From Rotaria sp. Silwood1 (lineage: Eukaryota; Rotifera; Eurotatoria; Philodinida; Philodinidae), in assembly GCA_905250075.1 (NCBI GenBank), contig CAJNOP010000176.1, positions 71,944-135,943 of the forward strand: a DNA stretch of 64,000 nucleotides, read 5' to 3'. The notes beneath the pieces were generated by a model. That model had not been told where the DNA came from, did no database searches, and was given only the letters and a program-made list of their open reading frames with translations. A program made the translations under genes and the position numbers. Below are positions 50,099 through 62,452 of the stretch, in pieces. Each line of letters starts with the position of its first letter. Position 1 is the stretch's first letter.

Positions 50099-51120
50099 TC
50101 ATGCTGGACGAGGTCTCCATATACAAGTCACTAGTTTTTTACTCATAAGAAAGAATTTTTCACGAAAAAGTGGTGATCCGAAACAATATAAATAAAACCC
50201 AATACCAAAATAAATACTTGACCAAATTAAAAGTATTGCACGAACCAATAAATGAGTATTTAAATCAAATATGTCATAATTCGCTCGTATGAGTGTATAA
50301 ACATTAAATGGAATTTGTGTTATAATAAATGTACCAACACTAGTCAACATCATATAGAATAACATTCGATCAATTGGTGTCATACGTCCATTTATTATAC
50401 TCATACTTATTCCAGTAACATTTGTATCTATTTGATTTCTTGGATCAACACGTTGTCGAGATTGTTTTATATTAAGTAACATACGAATATTTGCTAAACT
50501 CATTATAACAACTGGAATAATACAAACAATAATTAATCGTATTGGCAGATAAATATTACTAATAAAATAATAATATATTGGTGATTGACTAGTAGAACAT
50601 GTATTCGTAATAGGATTCATTGTAACCATTGGACAAAACCAAAATGAATAGAGAATAGAGAAAATCATTAAATAAATTAAAGTCAATTTAATGACATTTC
50701 GACGCGTACAAATTATTCTTGAACGCATCGGGAGTTCCGAACGAATCAATCGATCTAATGTAATAGCAACAGCTAAATAAGTACTCACTGTTCGACTAAC
50801 ATTTTGTACAAAATAATTAAGTCGGCATTGTAAAAATACATTTGAATAAGCATAACTATTAAACATAGCAAGAAATTCTGTTGTTAATGTGCATAAATGA
50901 ATAGTATTTGAAAAGGTCATAAGAATAAATAATGCACCAGTTGAAACATTTCGAAATTCTTCTTGTGAAAAGAAGATAATTAATGATAATAAATTACCAA
51001 TAAAACCCAAACCATAACTAAAAACAATAATTAAATATAAAAAACAAAATCAAAATTAATTTACGTAATGCATGCCGCTATTATTTCAAGTAAAACTAGG
51101 ATTGACATCGATAAATCCAT
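50099..51120 (-). CDS. Rhodopsin-like (class A) GPCR, two exons
   Basis: Exons 51065-51120 and 50099-51017, separated by a 47-bp intron, encode 324 residues from the ATG at 51120 (a leader of 18 residues plus TM1 start, then YGLGFIGNLLSL). TM3 ends AITLDRLIRSELP (LDR in place of DRY), a cysteine pair links VFLQCRLNYF and NTCSTSQ, TM5 is VCIIPVVIMSLANIR, TM6 TSVGTFIITQIPFNVY, and TM7 SSIYFGIGFYLYCFGSPLFREKF. It is a clear paralogue of the receptor at 14379-16359 (shared GNLLSL, RVSTG/NVSTG, ITQIPF, LLIWSS.YFGIGFY). Likely a peptide receptor; ligand unknown. Intact. A related relic lies 0.8 kb upstream in the same orientation. Confidence 0.88.
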
Positions 51121-51850
51121 TGTTACACAAAGAAGTATGCAATGCTGAGTTATTTAAATTGTTTTCTATATCAACTAGTATGTTGTGTTAAACTTTCTTA
51201 TTGTCTTGACTTACTATGTCCGTAATAAAGCAATCTATCATTAGTAATTATGATAAAGAATGTCATCGTAATGATCAAATAAAGTCTTAATTACTTATTT
51301 CTCCACAAATAAAACAGAATACAGCTTCTTGAGAAACATCATGCTATCCAATTAACCTTAATTACACAGAAAACTACTTACATACTATCATATGTAATAA
51401 AAATCACAATATATGTTCTTTTAGATAAAGAGAAAAAAAAATCTTCATATCTTGAGATCTCTTAAATGTTCTATTTCTTTGTTTTATTTAAATAAAATGC
51501 GGACAAAATAGTGTTTATCACGCACGTTTAATTAAATGAAGAATAGTACAAAGATAGATGTAATCTCGAAAGATAGTTTATGAATTTATAATATATAAAA
51601 AATAGCATTATTAAAAGTTCTTATCTCATATTTTAAGAAATTTCAATGATAAATAAGTGATTTCAAAAAGTAATTCTTTTATTTTTCTATTTAAACATCT
51701 ATTTTAAATATACAAAAAATTCTTTGAATCAGTCACACTGAATTCAAAAATATGATTAATTATAATCTTTCAGATCATAAAATATTGTATGATAAAGTTT
51801 AAGTAGCATCTCTAGATTTATCTAAATTCAGATAACATTTTAATCTTCTT
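51121..51850. other. Spacer upstream of the GPCR
   Basis: AT-rich; contains the presumed promoter and the 3' flank of the GPCR relic. No gene seen. Confidence 0.45.
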
Positions 51851-52250
51851 TCAATGTGCTTCGTTTCTTCTTTAGTGTAGGAAGAAATTTTAATAAAATG
51901 TAATGGTAAAATACAAACTTGACCAAATCAAAAGTAAAATAGAAACGAATACGTTTACTGTTCTTTGATAGAATTTGCTTATTATATAAATATAAAATGA
52001 GATTTGTGCTTTAATAAATGTATTTATATTTACCAACATTATATAGAAAAACTTTCGATTAAATCGTATTATACATCGAACAATGTGTTCATTAATAACA
52101 ACAAAATATAATTGACATAACAATTGAATTCATTTGTATTTGATTTTTCAATATGCCAATGACTACGATTTCTTAGAATATAACAACAAATGGAAGGACA
52201 CAAATTGTAATAGCTTAAATAATATTGGATTTTGATTTAAGAAAAAATTA
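51850..52250 (-). pseudogene. GPCR relic (TM5-TM7 remnant)
   Basis: The minus-strand frame 51890-52123 encodes FFYIMLVNINTFIKAQISFYIY and ILLLIWSSLYFTITFY, aligning with TM6 and TM7 of the neighbouring intact receptor (MLFYMML..GTFIITQIPFNVY and ILLIWSSIYFGIGFY). Upstream, a broken frame near 52160-52230 resembles TM5. TAA ends it where the helix 8 region should begin, and TM1-TM4 are missing. It is a tandem-duplicate remnant of the receptor at 50099-51120. Confidence 0.75.
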
Positions 52251-54181
52251 CAGAATCTCTGATTGATTATAAATACTTTTGCTAATTATTTGATATTGAA
52301 TCATTAGTCTTCTAAATCAAAATAATCAAAATGAAGTCCATCAGGACGAGTTCGAACGTCAAACGGTACTCGAAACTCTAATTTCAAATCATACATTCAG
52401 GATTATACGTGACTTAACATCATGCGCAAATATTTCATCACGATCAATAGTCTGTTATTATGATTATAGAACTATTTTGATATTATTACTCGACATTAGA
52501 TGAAGTTTTCATTGGCATTTTTAATCCAACATAAAAATATATTCTATTGCGTTTTTACAATGTTGACTAAATATGATAGCAAATGCACTTGTCTTGTTAA
52601 TATCAAAAAATAATCTTCTCCGTTTATGGATAAGAATGGTGAAAAAAATATATTTTGTCAATATATGTATACGTCATACTGTTGTATAATTTAGTGAATT
52701 TGGAACGTGATCTATCTTAGATACTCATTATAGGTAGCTAATGAATTTGTTTCATAATGAAGCGAGCTGAAAAGGCAATATAATGATTACAAACAATCTT
52801 TTCTACGTCTATGTAAGTACGGAAGTGATAAAGTCACAGAGAATTAGAATATATTTGAGTAGAAAAGTTATAGAGTAAACTATTCTTTCAGATTTCTATT
52901 TATAAAATTGCCTTCTCTCATATAATCTCATCTTAATAGCAGTTAAATATGAATCATAGAATGAAGAAAAGAAAAAATTCCTTCTATTCCAGATGAATAA
53001 ACAGTTCAGCAGATTCAATAGATGAGAAACTACTTCATTTATATAAATTCAAAGAAATCTTGTATTGATACGTTTGTATAAAAAAAAAACAAGTGTATTG
53101 ATGATATTATACCAATATCGAAGAAACATTTACTTTTCTGAATGCATAAGTTCGATACATGTTTATCAATATTCGAAAGGAATTCGATAATTTAACAAAA
53201 CTGTAATTTAAATAAAGATCAACATCTGTATTTCGATTTCTTTTAAATATTTTCAAATATAGAGAGTTCTATACTATAACATATTGAACATTCTTCTCCA
53301 TACTTCAATCAATGATATATGTATAGTGAATTAGTTTGTAATAGAAATAGTGCATATTATTAGTTTACTCTATGGTGTTATTCATTTCTAGGAAACAGAA
53401 GTTACCGTTACTAGATATCGGAAAATTTGTACATTTGATTCTGTCATCAGGGATAGGTATTTGTAGAAAATCACGATTTTTTATCAAGTTTTATTTCGAA
53501 TATCCAGTTTTGATTTATACATGAAACTTTAGAAAAATCTATAAATATCTCATGTTCATATTACAAACAAATTTTTCTGTATCTCTCTTTAGCAGTCTGA
53601 AAGCCTAAAATTTTTTCTTCATTTATAAAAGAGTTAATTATATCAGTTTATTAGGAATGCTGTGCTGATATTGATACGTAAAAATTTTTAATAAAGCCAT
53701 TGATTATTGTTAAAATATTGTCTAGAAAACCCAAAGCACACCTGCAACTGTATGGCAGTAATTGTAGAAAACAAAATTGTAGGTCACCGAATTTGAGAAA
53801 TTCCTTCTATAATCGATTTCTCAATCAATTTTATTCGATTCTGAAAGCCTTTTTTGATAAAATTTTATAAACGATCATGGTAACACACCGGTAAGTCTCA
53901 TTCGCTATTCATTTCTCACTTTTATAAAAACCAATGAAAATCAAGAAAACTATTTTATAAAACTGAAGAACTACGATCTCAATTTATTGCATTCAATCAA
54001 ATAAAATAAGTGACAAGAAATAAATGTTACGACTAAAAACTATAATCAAAAAAAGACAATCCTTAGTGTTTGTAATTTGTTATGTTGCCAAATATCCACC
54101 ATCTAAATTCATCAACAAAAAAAGAATAAGAATTAAAAATAAAAAAGTATTTATTAAAATGCAATGAAAATTTTATTTATT
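52251..54181. other. Intergenic, no gene seen
   Basis: AT-rich spacer of about 1.9 kb; no coding run, repeat pair or RNA gene noticed. It lies between the GPCR relic and the 3' end of the reductase gene. Confidence 0.5.
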
Positions 54182-55728
54182 TTAAAATAACTCAATTCTA
54201 GGTATTTTAAGTTGATTTTTGTTTACATTACCTATAGGTAAACAAGTGCCATTAATCATTTGAGATTTATTCGAAAGTAAAAATATAATTGGCTCAACAA
54301 CATCTTCCACTTCTATTCAAATAAACTTAAACAAATTGTTAGTGAATGTTAATTTTTACAAACCAGCAAATCTATTTAGTGGAATTCTCGATAACATTCC
54401 TGCTGCCTTCTTTTCATCAGACCAAGCTGTAGAAATAATGTAATTATTTGAAAACAAATATGAAGCATTTTCAAAAAAAAAATACAAACCCATTCGACCC
54501 ATATCTGTTAAAACAACCTGTACATTATAAATAAAAACATTGAAAAATTTTTCACAATATTGAATACTTACTGTTGGTTGTACACTATTAACTCGAATCT
54601 AAAATAAACAAGTCAATGTTGATTTATAGTAATCGAAGAAAAAATAATTCTTACTTGATGAGGACCCAATTCCAATGCCATAACACGTGTTAAACTATCA
54701 ACTGCAGCTTTTGATGAACAATAAATACTATGATCTTTCAATGCTGCTGCTGCTGCTAGACTTGATACATTAACAATTGAGCCTGGTAATTTACGTTCAA
54801 TTAAATCACGTGCAATTTCCTATCAAAGTATTATATTTCAATGAATCTTTTATGAACAAGTAACGTTTATTATTGCGACTCGCGTGACCGTTGACTGAAT
54901 GCTCAAAGCTTTCTATATAATATACTACTAAAAAATCACAATCCACAATCATGTCAAATGTATGCATAAGGGCTTGTGTGAATGCAACTATTGATGTCTA
55001 TATGGTAAAACAAGAATTCATCAGCACGAATCGTTATCTTAAAGTTACGCGAATGCATGGCAACACGTGGCAATACACACGTGCAAGTAAACATACATAT
55101 ATCAACTTATTTTATTTCGTATAACTCTTCTTTCAGTCGAGAAAATAATTGAAACAAATAAATTTAGCGAATATCTACCGTAAACACGAAATACCTGACT
55201 AATACAAATAATTGAACGAACATTGACATTAAATACTCTTTGAAATATAGATGCAAAAAAAAAAATATTTTGTTTATAATTTTTGTTTTTGTCTACATAC
55301 GTATTGAAATCGTCTGGTTTGATTTCTAGAAATGAATCAAGAATAGAGATGGCAGCATTATTTACTAATAATTGAATTGGAAGATGTGATTTAATCGCTT
55401 CTTTTGTTGCTTTCCAATCACTTAAATCAACACATACTGGAATAATATTGTTATTCTAATAAAAAGAAAAAGAAAGTGATATTTACAAAAATAAGAAATT
55501 AAAATTTCAATATCATTACTTGTGCAGCAAGTTCATTCAAATTTTTATCAGTTTTACTAATAGCAATTACTTTAGCACCAAGTTGAGCAAGTCGTAAGGC
55601 CAATGAGTTACCAATACCTTAATAATCATTTTCTTGCAATACATTAAAATAAATCAGTTTTTAAATAACAGACCTCGTCCAGCGCCTGTTACACATACAG
55701 TTTTATTTCGAAAATCATTTTCAGTCAT
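54182..55728 (-). CDS. DCXR: L-xylulose/dicarbonyl reductase-like SDR, nine exons
   Basis: Exons 55674-55728, 55520-55617, 55301-55455, 55195-55237, 54655-54819, 54572-54598, 54490-54517, 54364-54426, 54182-54312; all GT-AG and in phase, 254 residues. It is a classical short-chain dehydrogenase: cofactor motif TGAGRGIG at residues 13-20 (split by intron 1), VDLSDW, NNAA, catalytic Ser in IVNVSS, and YxxxK in SIYCSSKAAVDSLTRVMALE, then IRVNSVQPTVVLTDMG. The pattern SDEKKAAGMLSRIPLNRFA followed by EVEDVVEPIIFLLS and TCLPIG matches DCXR (244 residues in mammals) along its length. Family knowledge: NADPH-dependent reduction of L-xylulose and alpha-dicarbonyls, homotetramer. The usual C-terminal EGG tail is replaced by a longer lysine-containing tail. 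It shares orientation with CLN3, 128 bp upstream, so the two could share control, though no shared promoter is proven. Confidence 0.93.
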
Positions 55729-55856
55729 CTAGAAAAATTACCAAAAAAAACACAAAATAAAGAAATGCAATAACTTTCATAAAAAAAAATAATTGAAACA
55801 TAAATTTTTCATTAAGAAATTTAAGTACGGAAAAAAAAAGAAACTTCTCGTAGCAA

Positions 55857-58800
55857 TTATCGACATATTGCATTATGAAGTGGAATTGCTAATAAACCGG
55901 CAAATGTAATTCCAAATGAATCACCAATAGATGCAACACCCATTGAAAATTCACGATCAGGTTCACGTATCTAAAAAAAATATCACAACAATAATTCGCC
56001 TATTATTGCACCTTTTTCACAGTTAAATCATACTTCAGTTGATATCTTGTAAAATGTATTGACGTAAGCTCCACCACCAATTAAACCTTCAAATATGACT
56101 AAACCGAAAACTAACCATATACTTGGTATATGAGCCGTACGGTAGACACAAGCAAAAAATATGCCCATATTAGTAAGCTAAGTAAATCAATATATATAGT
56201 TCGGAAAAAAAAATGTGTTAATAAACTAACTTGAATAATCGGTAAAATCCACAGACGATGAATTTTAAATAGTGCTACTGATGAACGTGACAAGAAAACA
56301 CCCACTTGATAGAAAACCGAATACCTGAAAATAGAGATTTCGTATGATACAAAAGCAGCACATTCATAATTAGTATAGTTTTTAATTAATGTAGAAACAC
56401 AAATATTAATAGACTATTTCGTTTAATTTTGATGTTTTATTTATTTTATTTTACAATTCTATTAACTACTCATATGATTCAAACAGCACAAAAACCATCG
56501 ATAGACCGTTCGATATAATGTGCACTATATGGATTTGGTTTTAAAGAAAATCTCTAAACCCTTAGTCTCACATCTATTCTACATATGTTGTACTCCTTTT
56601 CTCACTGAAAATCTAATTATAAAAATGTACCAAATGAAATTTCACGCCTTGTGTTTGAAATGGTTCAACTTTAAGTATACAGGGACAAATCAAATAATAG
56701 TATTTCGGCCATAAAAAAGTCGAATGACCAGTAGAATGTCCTGAAAATTTCAGACAAATAAAAATACTCCTTTGTCGAAGTATTGAATTTTCAAGTAAAC
56801 TTAAGTTTTACAGCATATCTATAGCAAACAGCCATTTTCTGAAAATTGAGTATCTCGACCAAAGAACATTATTTTTGATTGAAACTTTCAGTATATTCTA
56901 CGATTCATTGAATTTATGGATGAACATAATTTCAGTAAAATGGCCATAGCTTGACTTAAACAGTAAGTATCAGTTAAGATAGTTCTCTCATTAGAACAAT
57001 ACATTTTGAATGTGTTAAACTTGTATGCCTATTATTATTACTTACCAACGATATTGTGCAGGATGTGGAATACTTGTATTACGAAAGAAGATGAGTTCAT
57101 ACTAAATGAAGAAACATACAAGCATAATACTTTAAAAATCATTTTATAAATAAATCAAATTTCTAAATTTCAATCCATAGTTCATATTAAACAATGTGTT
57201 AATCTCAAAAACAAAAAGACTCATATTTACCAGTCCTTGATTGATTAAATATTCTGCAAAATAAACAATTGTCAATGGAATCATATACTTGAGCAATGGC
57301 TATAATAAATCAATCAATAATAAAATAAAGACAAACAGAATAACATTATTATCAATCGTATACTTTAACTAGTTTAAGTCGTTCTCTGAATGTTTTCGAT
57401 GTTGCCTTTTCATTTATTATCTTTTCACTAGCTTCATTGTCTACAGATAAAATATATATAGAAACTGCCTAATAAATCTATTATTCTTTCTACCTGTATC
57501 AGCATCTGTAGTAATATGTTCACTTATTTGTTGATATTGACGATGTTTTGCAGCAGCTTGACTAGCTCCGACCATTATATAACTTTATATATACATATAT
57601 AAATCAAATAACTTTAATTTCAAGAAATACATGTTTTTCCTTATATTCTTTTGTTTACCTGATAACTTGAAGCACAGGTATGAAAAGTAAAATAAGAATA
57701 GCAGTTCTGGGATTTAATTTAAGTAGACTTGTTAGTCCTGCGTATGAAAGAGCACCAAGTAAACCGGCAGCACCTGTACCACTTGACCATGCACTGACTG
57801 TATATTTTGCATAGAAAGATGTTAATTGTAACATTGTAATTTCACCAAAACCTGCACTAATACTTGCACACACAACACCTTTGATTTAGAATTTTACTTT
57901 ATATTTCATAAACTAATATCAATTCACTTACCAAATAAACTCAAAGCAACTATTTTTGAAGTACCAACAATGATCAAAGCACTAGCAGCAAATAATACAA
58001 TCAAAACAAAACGAATACTTGAATGAAAAAAGAAATCAATGCATTAGTTAGACAAAAACAAAATAATGATTAGCTTTTACTTATATATGATTCTATGCAT
58101 AAAAAATGGAGCTGTTACTTTAATAATTAGTGCTGGCAATATATCCGCTAGTAGAATAGCCTAAAAAATGATTGTCATAATTAAAATCAATACATCAGTA
58201 AAATTTAAAACATTGTTATCTTCAAAATTTATATCAATATTAAATAACTCTTATGTCGAATTCAATATTTCTATGTACTATATGGAAGGAAGAACACTTC
58301 TGCATTTCAGATTAGCTGTAGTTCGAGATAGAAGATTGGCTTGATGCAGAACTTATTATACAATTAACTAATCCCAATCACAGATATATGTCACAACATT
58401 ATCAATATGCTATTGGACAACTGATCCGAGACAAATAGCAATTAGTGGCTTGTCCATGGTCATTCCATGACTGGTGGTACTAAGATTTGCATTAAGCCTT
58501 GGAATCGAACCACTTTCTGATAGCCCGGTTCAACTTAGAATTGCACTATTAAAAGTTTTTTTTTTTAGAAAAAGTATTTCGAAAAGATGGAATGTCATAA
58601 TCGATACAAACATTATAAAAAGTTTATCATCATAATGATCATCAGTTGAACAAGGTTGGACAATTTTAAAGTTCGAAAAAACAACAACATGAAAGATAAG
58701 TCGAATTATTTATTAAACCAAAAGAACAAAATACGTTTGCAAGTACTCCAGTCGCTTGAAGACTATCATTTATTAACATAAGCTTTCACTAGTAAAATAT

Positions 58801-59455
58801 TCGTTGATCGATTTCAAAACGTCAGATCGGTTACTATTTTCAATGGCATCTATGCGATTGAATGCAGTTGATAGTGCACTCGACCTTATGCGTCGATAAG
58901 AAATGTTATTTAACTGAATAAATGCTCTGCAGTTATTTATAATGTAACCTATCTTCAAAGTTGAAAAAACCGATTTTTTTCTTTTCTTATGTTGAAAATC
59001 TTCCTTGGAAAAAAAGCAATAAAATTTGGATCCCGGGAGCTGAAAAGAAAAAAACTTTCGTGCTCTCTTACATTTTACATCTCTCATATTGTAGTAGTCT
59101 CTTTTATTTAGGTATCTTATAGTTGCCATTACATAACATTTTTCATTTGATCTCATCTACTCACTCCTGTTGAGATGGGATTACAATTAAATTGATTTGT
59201 TGTATTATGTGACACTGGTTGAGTCGAATTATCATTCTCTTCTTGTTTCAAAATATCATGAGCAGCACTTAACATCACGACATAACCAAAATTATTGCAA
59301 AGACCAAGAAGCCTAAAATATGTTAGATTCATATGCTACAGTCATATATTGGACAAAACAAAAAGAATATACCAAAAACCAATAAATTCAAGCCACCATT
59401 TACCACGTTCTGATCGCTTACGATCATCTGCTGCTTTTGGAACAGAAATCATCAT
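55857..59455 (-). CDS. CLN3: CLN3/battenin, lysosomal membrane protein, twelve exons
   Basis: Exons 59373-59455, 59165-59312, 58081-58160, 57932-58017, 57659-57878, 57494-57582, 57364-57440, 57231-57299, 57046-57101, 56231-56324, 56034-56177, 55857-55970; all GT-AG and in phase, 419 residues (human 438). Family signatures appear in order: [68 protein letters not shown], a charged cytosolic loop, [67 protein letters not shown] and a short C-terminus. It is a multi-pass MFS-like protein of late endosomes and lysosomes, linked to glycerophosphodiester export and pH homeostasis; loss in humans causes juvenile Batten disease. Intron 2 (1,004 bp) holds an unexplained open frame; intron 9 (721 bp) holds a palindromic element. 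Confidence 0.97.
56690..56965. mobile_element. Diverged fold-back element in CLN3 intron 9
   Basis: Left arm GTAGAATGTCCTGAAAATTTCAG (56731 on; only the inverted similarity matters) pairs with the right arm around 56880-56910 (CTTTCAGTATATTCTAC), and outer parts around 56700 and 56950 pair through GGCCAT blocks. The core has TTGAGTATCTCGACC, matching TGAGTATCTCGAT in the core of the element at 2250-2870. The whole element is removed by splicing. Confidence 0.55.
58773..59156 (-). other. 127-codon open frame inside CLN3 intron 2
   Basis: An ATG-initiated frame begins 9 bp past the exon 2 donor and runs 127 codons without a stop, on the CLN3 strand. In DNA this AT-rich a frame of that length is unusual. 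Composition is mixed, with Lys/Arg-rich stretches ([19 protein letters not shown]) and polar C-terminal half ([14 protein letters not shown]). No signal peptide, membrane segment or known domain. A retained-intron CLN3 transcript would meet a stop before this ATG, so it is not an extension of CLN3. It may be a nested gene, an inserted fragment or chance. Confidence 0.25.
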
Positions 59456-59632
59456 CGAAAAGAAAATAATAACAACAAAAAAGATATTAAATGTTTTTGT
59501 CTATTTTATAATAATTAATTGATGTGAACACATGGAATTTTATTTTTTTTTAAAGACAAAAAAAAAAGAAACAAAGCGAATCAAATAGTCATAATACGAG
59601 CAAATGAAAGTTTGTGTCAAGCCAATTTTATT

Positions 59633-60793
59633 TCATTTAAGCAATGACCATTTGATTTGCTCTTTAGCATGATTGAGTACCTAATAGAATAAATATTGAG
59701 AAGACATAAAATCTTAAATCATGCAATCACTGCAAAAAAATAACATCCATCATCATGCTAGGCTATTTGGTTTTTTTTTATTTCAATCAATTACACAATT
59801 ATTCGTACATCAAACGTCGGATGAAATATAGATAAAGTTGTTAAAGTCTAAATAATTGTAGGAGCAAGAAAAAAGAAACTGAGCAGAATCAAGAGCTCGC
59901 ACATACACGCACATATATCATTTCTATATTTTCTATCAATCAGCATTGAGTAACATATTGAGTCCCTGATAGAAAATCTGATGGACAAAAAAAGGGTAAA
60001 TATCTCTTATTTTATTCTATTTGACACTAAGGTTTTTTTTAATATTCAAGTACTCACTTGTGAAACAGTTTGGTCGCCTAATGGAATATCATCTTGACGT
60101 AGTTGAACACGTTGAGTAATTAACATTGGATCTGATTCGAGAATAATTCTTTAAAAAAAAACACATCAAAATCTATTATTTATTTCAAGGATAAAACGCT
60201 CTATTGAATATTTTACCCATCATCACAAATTTCATCAAGCGTAAGCATAACTAAATCAAGATTTTCATAAAGAAATTTTTTTTCAACATTTTTTCTTAAC
60301 ATTGTATTTAATGATTCAAATAAACATGTTAAAATAGCATTTAACATTAACTAAATATTTTCAATATTTATAAAAAGATTTTATATTAAATTGAAAAATT
60401 TCATACTTCATTTTCATTTGTACTACCGATAACATAAAAAAGTAAATCAACATTATTTCGATAGACAATGGTTAAATTATCAAGAAGAATGACATCTCCT
60501 GAACCTTTATGAGTTTTATTAAATAATGATTTTTCAAATTCTTTTTGTTCTTTTACTGTAGAAAATAATTGATTATAATACTAAATTGAAATAAAAAACA
60601 TAATGAATATATATATAAATATGATTTAAACTTTATTTACTTTAGCTAACATACGGTTACCATCATTGTCTAAAATAATAATCCCTTTAATAACATATAA
60701 TGACGGTACCTGTAAAATAGTTGAAATTATAAGTTTGAATAATTAAAAGTAATAAAAACAAAGATAACTTACAAAAATATTCTCTAATACCAT
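59633..60793 (-). CDS. COPZ1: Coatomer subunit zeta, six exons
   Basis: Exons 60773-60793, 60641-60709, 60407-60580, 60217-60350, 60058-60148, 59633-59680; all GT-AG and in phase, 178 residues (human COPZ1 177). It follows the family from end to end: [98 protein letters not shown] and a final [15 protein letters not shown]. It is the longin-fold small subunit of the COPI coat, paired with gamma-COP, acting in Golgi-to-ER and intra-Golgi traffic. The gene lies 178 bp upstream of CLN3 on the same strand; in-between DNA is too short for a large promoter. Last intron is 377 bp. Intact. Confidence 0.97.
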
Positions 60794-61670
60794 GGTATTA
60801 ATTTATAAACTAAAATTAGAATAATAAAATATGTACTTGTTAGTGTACCGTCTTTATCTGAAGAAAACGAGAGAGAAAGACAACATGGCATGACTCAGGG
60901 TCCAGAATTGTTTGCTCATTTTGTTTCAACCATCTATAAAACACATCTAAAAGTAGTTTGGATGCGAGCGACAACTATTGATATTCTTTCTAAGAGAGTT
61001 TATTTCTATCGATAAATTAAATTTCTCCTCTTTCGATGATTGTTTTATTCTTATTCAACATCTGCTTATACATAAATTCCATCTTTCTAATTTAATATTG
61101 ATAAGCTATATTCGTGTTTGATGCTCTAATTGAAAAAAATTTTCTTACACTTACGTTAGTCTAAAACAGTGTCAAAACGCAATCTAGCTTACTTTTATTA
61201 TGCATTAGACTCAGACATTATTTTCAGTTGTTTCTCGATTTATGCTACGATTAGGTACCGTAAAACTGTTCATTGTTACGGTAAACTACCGTTGTGATAT
61301 GTCAATGAAATGTGTGGTAGTTAGTGGTCTGTCATCATTGTTGGATTCTTGTGATGAGCTGTTTTTTTTTTATTATCTTTAGAAAGAATTTGTATTCATC
61401 AATTGGTCGAACTACATTTAAGAACAATACTCACACAGTTTCGATGAACTGAATGCAACCTTGATGAACTTCATTCGGATATGGTAGTTAAAGTCAAAAT
61501 ACGCGTGCATTTGTATAGTCTGTGAGATTATTGTTGTTACTACTATATTTTCAAACTATATTAACTTCTTCAAAACTTCATCGATACTGCAAACGTTGAA
61601 AGACCATAGATCGACATATGTAGCATATATTATTACGATTTCAGGTTATGATCAATGAGTAACAAGTGTT
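60794..61670. other. Upstream region of coatomer zeta
   Basis: AT-rich spacer; no gene seen. A short inverted pair TACCGTAA (about 61256) and TTACGGTA (about 61278) could form a hairpin; function unknown. Confidence 0.45.
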
Positions 61671-61689
61671 GCAGATACTTTTAAGAAAT

Positions 61690-61961
61690 AAGCTCCTCTA
61701 GATCTTCGACGTTTTGATAGCATTAGATTGCATTGTCTTGAAGCCGACGTTCTATTGTTAGGACCCATTATATGTCATAAAAATCATACAGAATGGCTCA
61801 GCGGAGCGTGTTTCATTACTAGCAGTGATATCTTTGGTGCTTTTGGTTTCCAGCTTAAAAGAGTATACTACCGTCCTATCTTTGAATGGTTACAAGCCAA
61901 TACACCGAAATCGTATGATCATGTTGATTGTCACTTACTACGAAAGAAACTCTCTGTTTGA
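61690..61961 (+). pseudogene. Coding-like scrap, weakly glycosyltransferase-like
   Basis: An ATG-less frame opens after a TAA near 61689 and runs to 61961. It is richer in GC than its surroundings and reads like protein: APLDLRRFDSIRLHCLEADV, then EWLSGACFITSSDIFGAFGF. The WLSGAC...FxxxGxF pattern recalls the acceptor-side loop of family-2 glycosyltransferases, but the flanking motifs needed to confirm this are missing. It may be a broken exon or relic. Function not assigned. Confidence 0.25.
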
Positions 61962-62284
61962 GTAGCATTGTCTCCTTTTCTAGTGATTTCAGATATTTCG
62001 CATCCATCCTTAATCAATAATAACCGAAGTGTCTCTTTCGCACTTGAAAGATTATCTAATGTGTAAAATACTGATTCAGACCATGAAGACTAATGTATCG
62101 AAGACTAGACCTTTCAAGAAGAAGATGAATACACAGACATATGCTAATTGAAACAAAGAAACGAGAGTCAGCTCTACTGTTGAGAAAGAATTCAAGTACA
62201 ACATGCTATGGTCGAACTAATTAAATTATCAAATAAAGTCTTTCGTTTCCTTCCAATTACACTTATAATTCTGATTTATTCGAT

Positions 62285-62452
62285 ATGATATACTACGAAA
62301 CGCATACTGATGCCCAGGGTGTGGGTCAGTCTAAGATGAATGTGTGGAAGGCATGGTTGAATTTGAAAATGGAAAATGATCAGCTCAGTTCAGTCCAACA
62401 GGAAATTGCTTATCAGCTGCTAGACACAACTCATCTCTGTAGATTGGCATGA
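62285..62452 (+). CDS. Small hypothetical ORF or exon, 55 residues
   Basis: An ATG-initiated frame (MIYYETHTDAQGVGQSKM onward) of mixed, soluble composition with a Gln/Leu-rich helical tail; the frame is open upstream of the ATG to at least 62235. GC content exceeds that of the spacer. No domain recognised. It may be part of the same relic as 61690-61961, 320 bp upstream, on the same strand. Confidence 0.25.
   Translation: MIYYETHTDAQGVGQSKMNVWKAWLNLKMENDQLSSVQQEIAYQLLDTTHLCRLA

Noticed and set aside
58440..58545. tRNA-like T-loop (complement reads GGTTCGATTCCA)
   Set aside because: The flanking bases do not form a T stem and no matching acceptor or anticodon arms could be drawn; at most a fragment of a tRNA-derived element.
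59295..59522. Plus-strand 75-codon frame
   Set aside because: Antisense to CLN3 exons 1 and 2, which match the family in sequence and splicing.
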